A stretch of 32,181 nt of DNA from Kofleriaceae bacterium (lineage in GTDB: Bacteria > Myxococcota_A > Polyangia > Haliangiales > Haliangiaceae), in assembly GCA_018058095.1 (NCBI GenBank), contig JAGPCO010000015.1, forward strand, positions 50,260 to 82,440, in the 5' to 3' direction. Below, piece after piece: positions 1 to 9,966 of the stretch (its first letter is position 1; every line of letters starts with the position of its first letter). Position numbers and translations under genes: made by a program. The notes beneath the pieces were generated by a model. It saw only the letters and a list, made by a program, of their open reading frames with translations. It was not told the DNA's origin and did no database searches.

Positions 1-829
1 CCGGGTAGCGCAGCGGCAGCTGGCGCAGCGTGCCGACGACGATCTCGGCCACGGTGCGGCGCATGAAGCTCTTGGAGTCGGCCGGGATGGCGTACCAGGG
101 CGCCCACGGCCGCGACGTCGCGGCCAGCGCGTCCTGGTAGGCCTCCATGTAGTCGTCCCACTGCGCCCGGTTGCGGACGTCGCCGGCCGCGAACTTCCAC
201 CGCCCGCTCGGCTCGTCGATGCGCTCGATCAGGCGCTGGGCCTGCTCCTGCTTGGACACGTTGAGCCAGAACTTGAGGACGACGACGCCGCTGCGGGCCC
301 AGTGCTGCTCGGCGTCGCGGATCGACTGGTACCGCTCGGCCCACAACGCGCCGAGGTCGGCCGGTGGGCGCGGCAGGCGCTGTCCGGCCAGGAACTGCGG
401 GTTGACCCGCACCACCAGCACCTCCTCGTAGTGGCTGCGGTTGAACACGCCGATGCGTCCGCGCTCGGGCAGGCAGCGCTGGACCCGCCACAGGAAGTCG
501 TGGTCGAGCTCCTCGGCGCTCGGCGCCTTGAACGAGTAGACCTGGCAGCCGGTCGGGTTGATCCCGGTCAGCACCGCCTTGATCGTGCCGTCCTTGCCGG
601 CGGCGTCCATGGCCTGGAACAGCAGCAGCACGGAGTAGCGATCGTCGGCGTACAGCGTGGCCTGCAGCTCGGCCAGCGCCTCGCTGGCGGCGGCCAGGGC
701 GCGCTGGTTGTCCTCCTTGTCCGGGGCGCCCTTGCCCTTGGGGGGCTTGGTCGGCGCGTCGGCGCGCCGGAACGAGCCGTCGAAGGGGACGAGGTACGGG
801 CTGGCGACCGGATCGAACAGCTGCGACAT
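1..829 (-). CDS. PPK2-family polyphosphate kinase (partial, 3' end outside window)
   Basis: Reading the minus strand from the ATG at 829 gives 276 codons open to the window edge, so the C-terminus is missing. PPK2 enzymes move phosphate between inorganic polyphosphate and nucleotides in the cytoplasm. The Walker A region reads FQAMDAAGKDGTIK (residues about 71-84). It is followed by the family signatures NPTGCQVYSFKAPS (about 91-104), ELDHDFLWR (about 107-115) and RIGVFNRSHYEEVLVVRV (about 125-142). PPK2 proteins are usually 230-300 residues, so most of the domain is present. The start fits an N-terminal tail running into the conserved YSVLLLFQAMDAAGKDG block. A -10-like TACCGT at 842-837 lies only about 8 bases before the ATG and there is no Shine-Dalgarno sequence, suggesting a leaderless mRNA. 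The gene diverges from the CHAD-domain gene at 902. The PPK2 call is firm; the preferred acceptor (AMP, ADP, GDP) cannot be read from sequence. Confidence 0.92.
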   Translation of the reverse strand, partial: MSQLFDPVASPYLVPFDGSFRRADAPTKPPKGKGAPDKEDNQRALAAASEALAELQATLYADDRYSVLLLFQAMDAAGKDGTIKAVLTGINPTGCQVYSFKAPSAEELDHDFLWRVQRCLPERGRIGVFNRSHYEEVLVVRVNPQFLAGQRLPRPPADLGALWAERYQSIRDAEQHWARSGVVVLKFWLNVSKQEQAQRLIERIDEPSGRWKFAAGDVRNRAQWDDYMEAYQDALAATSRPWAPWYAIPADSKSFMRRTVAEIVVGTLRQLPLRYP

Positions 830-901
830 GGCTGTCACGGTAGCAGCGGTGTGGGTGTCCCGGGTGCGGGGGCGGCGGTGTTGGCGGTATGGTCGGCCCC
901 G
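830..901. promoter_or_regulatory. Divergent promoter region between PPK2 and CHAD genes
   Basis: This 72-bp gap separates two divergent genes. On the minus strand TGCTACCGT (845-837) resembles an extended -10 element. On the plus strand TATGGT (888-893) has the right spacing for a start point near 900. Both would put transcription within a few bases of the ATG codons at 829 and 902, and neither gene has a Shine-Dalgarno sequence. No convincing -35 box is seen. This is read by eye and not demonstrated. Confidence 0.4.
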
Positions 902-1876
902 ATGTCCACCCCCGCCCCCGTCCCCGGCCCGCTGGCCGCTGCGCCCTATCGCGAGGAGGACAAGCTGGGGCCGCTCGGGGCGCGCCGCTCGGTCCTGATC
1001 CCCGGCCAGGCCGACGTGCGGGCGGCGATGGTCGCCGGCTTTCGCGCCGAGATCGATCGCATCGCGGCCATCGCCGCCGCGGTCGAGCCGGCCACCGTCG
1101 ACGCCGACGTCCACGCCATGCGCAAGGCGCTGCGCTGGGCCCGCGGCATCCTGTCCCTGGCGGCGAGCGCGTTGCCGCCCAGCGAGCACCGCGCCATTCG
1201 CCGCGAGCTGCGCGCGGCCCGGCGCGCGCTGTCGGTCGCGCGCGACCACGCGGTGGCGCCAGTCAGGCTGCACGCGCTCGAGCTGCCGGCCGATCTGATC
1301 GGCACCCGCGATCGGGTGGCGGCCGCCGCCGCCGCGGCCGCGCCCGAGGTCGAGGCGGTGATCGCGGCGGTCCGCGCCGGCGCGGCGCGGGCCGGGCGCC
1401 AGCTCGTCGCGCTCGAGGCGGCCCTGCCGGCGCAGCTGACCTGGGCCATCGTCGCCGCCGGCGTGGCCGCGACCTACCGCGACGCCCGCCGCGCCCTGGC
1501 CGCGAGCAAGCGCTCGCGCCGGGCCTTCCACGCCTGGCGGCGTCGCTGCAAGGAGCTGGCGCACCAGCTGGAGTTCGTCGCCGACCTGGCCGGTCCGGAG
1601 GTGGCGGCGCTGCGGGCGCCGTACCAGGAGCTGTCGGATCACCTGGGCGACGTCGTCGACACCCTCATGCTGCGCGACTTCGTCGCCACCCACGGCGATG
1701 GCGCACGCCCCGGCGCGGTGCGGGCGCTGCGCCGTCACCTCGGTCACGAGCTGCGCGCGGCCAGCCGGGCCGCCCGCCAGGCCGGGGCGCCGCTGTTCTC
1801 GCATCGCGCCCGCGCCTTCGCCCGTCAGGTCACCGACGCCGTCGCCCGCGATCTGGCCGCGCCCCGCGCCGCGTGA
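902..1876 (+). CDS. CHAD-domain protein (polyphosphate-associated)
   Basis: This 324-residue cytoplasmic protein is rich in Ala and Arg and predicted almost entirely alpha-helical. The CHAD domain (conserved histidine alpha-helical domain) shows as two helical halves. The first carries DVHAMRKALRWARGILSL (about 62-79) and the second carries FHAWRRRCKELAHQLEF (about 204-220), with further basic helices such as RALRRHLGHELRAASRAAR. Conserved His plus many Arg/Lys is the family's polyphosphate-binding surface. CHAD proteins are known to bind polyphosphate and often neighbour polyphosphate enzymes, which fits the divergent PPK2 gene here. The frame is open upstream as far as 302, but the ATG at 902 is chosen because that extension lies opposite the PPK2 coding strand. 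No CYTH domain is fused, unlike many CHAD proteins. A strong hairpin follows the stop codon. Confidence 0.85.
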   Translation: MSTPAPVPGPLAAAPYREEDKLGPLGARRSVLIPGQADVRAAMVAGFRAEIDRIAAIAAAVEPATVDADVHAMRKALRWARGILSLAASALPPSEHRAIRRELRAARRALSVARDHAVAPVRLHALELPADLIGTRDRVAAAAAAAAPEVEAVIAAVRAGAARAGRQLVALEAALPAQLTWAIVAAGVAATYRDARRALAASKRSRRAFHAWRRRCKELAHQLEFVADLAGPEVAALRAPYQELSDHLGDVVDTLMLRDFVATHGDGARPGAVRALRRHLGHELRAASRAARQAGAPLFSHRARAFARQVTDAVARDLAAPRAA

Positions 1877-1879
1877 GCA

Positions 1880-1905
1880 CCGGCCCGGCGGCGCCGCCGG
1901 GCCGG
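1880..1905 (+). terminator. Perfect GC palindrome after the CHAD gene
   Basis: A perfect 26-bp palindrome with arms CCGGCCCGGCGGC (1880-1892) and GCCGCCGGGCCGG (1893-1905) begins 4 bases after the CHAD stop codon. It is followed by the T-rich stretch GTTTGCTT at 1912-1919. The position and stem strength fit an intrinsic terminator, although the T tract is poor. Confidence 0.5.
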
Positions 1906-1950
1906 CCCGCAGTTTGCTTCTCGGTCCCCGAGTGCGTCGCCGCCGGGCTG

Positions 1951-1959
1951 TGCTAGCGT
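1951..1959 (+). promoter_or_regulatory. -10-like element of the polyamine operon
   Basis: TGCTAGCGT (1951-1959) resembles an extended -10 element. It would place a start point near 1966, ahead of the purine-rich CGGAGGCAG ribosome-binding site (about 1969-1977) and the ATG at 1985. No good -35 box is at standard spacing: TTGCTT at 1914-1919 is too far away. Assignment is by eye. Confidence 0.35.
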
Positions 1960-1984
1960 GCCGCCAACTCGGAGGCAGCGCGAC

Positions 1985-4356
<2,372 letters not shown>

Positions 4357-4442
4357 GCGCCTGCACCTACATCGGCGCAGTCTGGTTGCGCAGGAAGCGC
4401 GTTCACCCGCAACTTGCGCTTTGCGGTGGGGGCCGGCGCCGG

Positions 4443-4463
4443 TACCCTGCCAGCAACGAGGGG
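4443..4463 (+). promoter_or_regulatory. -10-like element and ribosome-binding site before the copper lipoprotein gene
   Basis: TACCCT (4443-4448) is a plausible -10 element with a start point near 4455. The ribosome-binding site GAGGGG (4458-4463) decides between two in-frame ATGs. It abuts the ATG at 4464 but sits at normal spacing from the ATG at 4470. No -35 box was recognised. Confidence 0.35.
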
Positions 4464-4469
4464 ATGTCC

Positions 4470-5429
4470 ATGCGAACGATCAGCCTGACTTCACTGGCGA
4501 TGACCATCTTGGTGGCGGCCGCCTGCGGCGGCGATGACGGCGGCGGCGGCGGTGGCGGCACGCCCGACGGCGGCGGCGGTGGCGGGACGCCCGATGGCTC
4601 GATCACCCCGCCCGCCGATGGCTTCCAGATCGTCACCACCGACGTGACCATCCCGGCCGGCGGCGAGGAGACCTGGTGCTACTTCTTCCAGACCCCCAAC
4701 ACCGGCGAGCTCGGCATCACCCGGTGGGAGTCGGCGATGACCCCGGGCAGCCACCACATGATCGTGTACTTCACCGATCAGGCCGCGGGCACGCCCGGCA
4801 CGCTGGAGGAGGGCTGCGGCTCGCTCAGCCAGATCTGGACCTACGCCTCGCAGACGCCGACGCAGACGTTCCAGATGCCGGACGGCGTCGGCATGACGGT
4901 GCCGCCGGGCCAGTACGGCTTCATCGAGATGCACTACCTCAACGTGACCGACGAGCCGCTGGCGGCGCACGTCACCCTCAACGGGGTCGCCTTCGCCCCC
5001 GGGGTCCCGTACACCAAGGCCGCCGCGTACGTCACCTACAACACCAACATCAACATCCCGCCCGGCACCCCGCAGCAGCCGGCGACGGCGACCGCGACCG
5101 GCTCGTGCGACGTCTCGCCCGCCGCCAAGTTCTTCACGCTATCGACCCACGCCCACAAGCGGGCGGTCCGGACCGAGGTGCGGGACGGCGCCAGCATGGT
5201 GTTCCAGAGCACCGACTGGGAGCACCCGGGCTCGATGGACTGGAGCGCCGAGCCGTTCTACTCGTTCACCAGCGGCAAGATCGACTACCGGTGTGACTAC
5301 AGCAACCCGGAGGCGCGGACCGTCCGCACCGGCAACAGCGCCGAGACGGACGAGATGTGCATGGCGGTCGGCTACTTCTTCCCGGCGACCGGCCCGAAGA
5401 TGTGCCTCAACAGCACCGTCGTCCGCTGA
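4470..5429 (+). CDS. PHM-like type II copper monooxygenase-fold lipoprotein
   Basis: This 319-residue exported lipoprotein has a signal peptide ending in the lipobox LVAAAC (Cys19), followed by a long Gly/Asp-rich flexible linker (about 20-50). The body matches the two-domain peptidylglycine-hydroxylating/dopamine-beta monooxygenase fold. The first copper site shows the GSHHMIVYF His pair (His95, His96) and IEMHYLN (His155). The second shows STHAHKR (His227, His229) and ETDEMCMAVGYFFP (Met296). All six copper ligands known from the animal enzymes therefore have counterparts. Several Cys are spaced for disulfides. The likely role is a surface or periplasmic copper protein, either an oxygenase or a copper-binding relative; the substrate is unknown. 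Its stop overlaps the next gene's start (TGATG). Confidence 0.85.
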   Translation: MRTISLTSLAMTILVAAACGGDDGGGGGGGTPDGGGGGGTPDGSITPPADGFQIVTTDVTIPAGGEETWCYFFQTPNTGELGITRWESAMTPGSHHMIVYFTDQAAGTPGTLEEGCGSLSQIWTYASQTPTQTFQMPDGVGMTVPPGQYGFIEMHYLNVTDEPLAAHVTLNGVAFAPGVPYTKAAAYVTYNTNINIPPGTPQQPATATATGSCDVSPAAKFFTLSTHAHKRAVRTEVRDGASMVFQSTDWEHPGSMDWSAEPFYSFTSGKIDYRCDYSNPEARTVRTGNSAETDEMCMAVGYFFPATGPKMCLNSTVVR

Positions 5430-6250
5430 TGCCGCCGGCGAGCCGCGGCGCCTTCACCTTCGCCTTCGGCCTGGCGCTCGTGCTGGCCTCGGGCGCCTGC
5501 CTCGTGGTCGAGCCTGACGGGGACGACCTGCCCGCGGCCCCGGGTGGGGCAGGGGCCCTGCTCGAGCTGGGCGGAGAGCCGGCTGGTATCGTCGACCTGG
5601 TCCAGGCGCAGGATGGCGGCCGTGATCCGTGTGGCGCGACCACGATCAGCTTCGCGCTCGGCGCCGACCTGGGCGCCCCGGCCCGGGCCTGGCTGGGCGC
5701 CGCCTTCGCGGGCCAGCCCCAGCCCAGCCCGCTCGTGCTGTACCTGCCCGCGCCGGCGCGCCGCCTCGTGCTCGAACAGGCGGCGGTGGTCGACGCGTTC
5801 CTGCCGGGCGGGACGGTGGACTACGCCGACGTCGCCCGCCTGACCATGGCCGTGCGTGGTGAGCCGGCGTCGTGTCAGCTGGTGCCGGCCAGCGCCTGGC
5901 GTGAGCAGGCCAAGCTGGCCACCACGTTCGCCGACGCCTGGAGCCGGAGCGACCTGTTCGAGCTGACCTTCGCCGGTCAGGTCGTGAAGGCGCGCACGGT
6001 GTCGCTGCACTACAGCGACATCGAGTTCGGGTCGCTCCGGATCGAGCTCGACGCGACCGGGTACGCCGCGGCCGAGGCGCTGGCCCGGTCGATCGTCGAG
6101 GACGGCGAGGCGAACGATGACGAGTTCGGGGTCGGCTACGACGACGCCGGGACGGGCCAGCGGCTACTCGAGGTGGTCGTGCCGGGCGAGGCGCTGCGGG
6201 CGGCGCAGCCCGTGCTCGAGATCCGCGGCCGTCGCCTCACCCTGCGCTGA
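5429..6250 (+). CDS. Unknown lipoprotein coupled to the copper lipoprotein
   Basis: This predicted 273-residue lipoprotein has a hydrophobic signal segment FTFAFGLALVLASGAC with the lipobox Cys at 24. It is followed by an acidic/Pro stretch and a soluble domain with no motif I recognise. Two Cys in the mature part (DPCGATT and PASCQLV) could form a disulfide. A predicted beta-rich C-terminal half holds SLHYSDIEFGSLRIELDATGY. The ATG at 5429 overlaps the preceding TGA (TGATG), so it is almost certainly translated with the copper lipoprotein and may work with it at the envelope. The frame is open upstream to 5357, but that part overlaps the copper gene and lacks a signal peptide. No function is assigned. 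Confidence 0.75.
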   Translation: MPPASRGAFTFAFGLALVLASGACLVVEPDGDDLPAAPGGAGALLELGGEPAGIVDLVQAQDGGRDPCGATTISFALGADLGAPARAWLGAAFAGQPQPSPLVLYLPAPARRLVLEQAAVVDAFLPGGTVDYADVARLTMAVRGEPASCQLVPASAWREQAKLATTFADAWSRSDLFELTFAGQVVKARTVSLHYSDIEFGSLRIELDATGYAAAEALARSIVEDGEANDDEFGVGYDDAGTGQRLLEVVVPGEALRAAQPVLEIRGRRLTLR

Positions 6251-6326
6251 ACCGCCTCCTCGGCCGCCCGGCCCGCGTCCTGGTGCGGTGGCGCCACGCC
6301 GGTCAGCGTCGGGTTTCGGGATTCGG

Positions 6327-6334
6327 TATATAGT
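6327..6334 (+). promoter_or_regulatory. -10-like element of the acyl-CoA carboxylase operon
   Basis: TATATAGT (6327-6334) stands out as AT-rich in a very GC-rich context, in the 99-bp gap before the carboxylase. A start point near 6341 would leave only about 9 untranslated bases before the ATG at 6350, with no Shine-Dalgarno sequence. No -35 box was recognised. Confidence 0.45.
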
Positions 6335-6349
6335 CGCGCCGCGCCGACG

Positions 6350-7963
<1,614 letters not shown>

Positions 7964-7971
7964 GCCACGCC

Positions 7972-9966
7972 ATGACCCTCGCGCGCCCCTTCCACACCGT
8001 CCTGGTCGCCAACCGTGGCGAGATCGCCGTGCGGATCCTGCGCAGCTGCCGCGCCCTCGGCCTCGGCACCGTCGCGGTGTACTCCGACGCCGACCGCGCC
8101 GCGCCGCACGTGACCGCGGCCGACCGCGCGGTGCGGATCGGCCCGCCGCCGCCGCGCGAGTCGTACCTTCGGGTCGACGAGATCGTCGCGGCCGCGACCC
8201 GGGCCGGCGCCGACGCGGTCCACCCCGGCTACGGCTTCCTCAGCGAGAACCCGGCCCTGGCCGAGGCCTGCGCCGAGGCCGGCCTGGTCTTCGTCGGTCC
8301 GAGCGCGGCGGTGATCCGCGCGCTCGGCTCCAAGCGCGAGGCCAAGCACCTGGCGGCGGCGGCCGGTGTCCCCATCGTCCCGGGCTACGCCGGCGCCGAC
8401 CAGTCGACCTCGGCCCTCCTCGCCGCCGCCGAGGGCATCGGCTTCCCGCTCCTGATCAAGGCCTCCGCCGGCGGTGGCGGCAAGGGCATGCGCATCGTCC
8501 GCGCCGCTGGTGAGCTGGCGGAGTCGATCGAGCGCGCGCGCGGCGAGGCGCAGTCGGCCTTCGCCGACGGCACGCTGCTGCTCGAGCGGTACCTCGAGCG
8601 GCCGCGCCACATCGAGATCCAGATCCTGGGTGACCACCACGGGGAGGTCACCCACCTGTGGGAGCGCGAGTGCTCGCTGCAGCGCCGGCACCAGAAGGTG
8701 ATCGAGGAGGCGCCGTCGCCCAGCCTGACCGGGGCGCAGCGGGACGCGATGTGTGACGCCGCGGTCGCCCTGGCCCGCGCGGTCGGCTACGCCAGCGCCG
8801 GGACGGTCGAGATGATCGTCGACGCCGACGGGGCGCACTACTTCCTCGAGGTCAACACCCGGCTCCAGGTCGAACACGCGGTGACCGAGGCGACGTGCGG
8901 GGTCGACCTGGTGGTGGCGCAGCTGCGCATCGCCCGCGGCGAGCACCTGGCCGAGGTCGTGCCGACGCGACCGCCGCCGCGGCGCGGCCACGCGCTCGAG
9001 GCCCGGCTGTACGCCGAGGACCCGGGCAACGACTACCTGCCGGCGCCGGGCCGGGCCGAGGTGGTGAGCTTCCCGACCGGGCCGGGCCTGCGCGTCGACA
9101 GCGGCCTGGTCTCGGGCGGCGAGGTCACCGTCCACTACGATCCGATGGTGGCCAAGCTCATCACCCACGCCGACACCCGGGTCGACGCGGTGGCGCTCTT
9201 GGCGTGGGCGCTCGAGCGGACCTGGATCCCGGGCCTGACCAGCAACCGCGAGCACCTGGTCGGCATCCTGCGCCACCCGGGCTTCCGCGCCGGCGCGCTG
9301 CACACCCACTTCCTGGCCGACGAAGAGGCCACGCTGCGGGTGCCCGCACCCACGCTGGCGCAGCGCCGCACGGCGGCAGCGGTGGCGGCGCTGGCGGCGA
9401 CCGCGGGGCGGCAGCACCACGCGCTGGTGCCGGGCCTGCGCCCGGGCTGGCGCAACGTGCCGGTGGCGCCGGCGGCCGACACCTGGGTGGTGGCAGGGGA
9501 GCCGATCGCCATCACGACGCACAGCGAACCCGATGGCCGGGTCCGGCTCAGCTTCGCCGAGTTGATCACCGTGGTGCGGCCGGGGCCGATCGAGCCCGAC
9601 CGGGTCGTGCTCGAGGACGAACTCGGGGTCCGGACCTCGCACCGGGTGGCGTGGCAGGCCGGCGAGCCGACCCGGGGGTGGGTCGAGGTCGATCACCGCT
9701 GCCTGCTGGTCGAGCTGGCGCCTCGCTTCGGCCAGGCCGGCGCCAGCACCAGCGCCGGCGCCCTGGTCGCGCCCATGCCAGGACGGGTGGTCCGCGTCGT
9801 GGTCAGCGTCGGTGATGAGGTGGTGGCCGGGGCGCCGCTGCTGGTCGTCGAGGCCATGAAGATGGAGCACACCATCCGGGCCGGCGCCACCGGCACGGTG
9901 CGGGAGCTGAGGGTGCAAGCCGGGGCGCAGGTCGTGGCCGACCAGGTCCTGGTCGTGGTCGCATGA
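7972..9966 (+). CDS. Acyl-CoA carboxylase biotin carboxylase / biotin carrier subunit
   Basis: This 664-residue cytoplasmic alpha subunit is of the methylcrotonoyl-CoA carboxylase type. The N-terminal biotin carboxylase domain starts with VLVANRGEIAVRILRSCRALG, then HPGYGFLSENPALAEAC, the ATP-grasp glycine loop ASAGGGGKGMR (about 165-175), HIEIQILGDHHGEV, the RDCSLQRR-like block (here WERECSLQRRHQKVIEEAPSP) and FLEVNTRLQVEHAVTE. After a less conserved middle region (about 450-590) the C-terminal biotinyl domain ends with VVEAMKMEHTI, where Lys630 would carry biotin. The ATG at 7972 is chosen because the conserved N-terminus begins about ten residues later; open frame upstream overlaps the beta subunit. 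The stop overlaps the next gene's ATG (ATGA at 9963). Confidence 0.92.
   Translation: MTLARPFHTVLVANRGEIAVRILRSCRALGLGTVAVYSDADRAAPHVTAADRAVRIGPPPPRESYLRVDEIVAAATRAGADAVHPGYGFLSENPALAEACAEAGLVFVGPSAAVIRALGSKREAKHLAAAAGVPIVPGYAGADQSTSALLAAAEGIGFPLLIKASAGGGGKGMRIVRAAGELAESIERARGEAQSAFADGTLLLERYLERPRHIEIQILGDHHGEVTHLWERECSLQRRHQKVIEEAPSPSLTGAQRDAMCDAAVALARAVGYASAGTVEMIVDADGAHYFLEVNTRLQVEHAVTEATCGVDLVVAQLRIARGEHLAEVVPTRPPPRRGHALEARLYAEDPGNDYLPAPGRAEVVSFPTGPGLRVDSGLVSGGEVTVHYDPMVAKLITHADTRVDAVALLAWALERTWIPGLTSNREHLVGILRHPGFRAGALHTHFLADEEATLRVPAPTLAQRRTAAAVAALAATAGRQHHALVPGLRPGWRNVPVAPAADTWVVAGEPIAITTHSEPDGRVRLSFAELITVVRPGPIEPDRVVLEDELGVRTSHRVAWQAGEPTRGWVEVDHRCLLVELAPRFGQAGASTSAGALVAPMPGRVVRVVVSVGDEVVAGAPLLVVEAMKMEHTIRAGATGTVRELRVQAGAQVVADQVLVVVA

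Noticed and set aside
302-901. N-terminal extension of the CHAD protein
   Set aside because: It lies antisense to the PPK2 gene and the CHAD domain is complete from 902.
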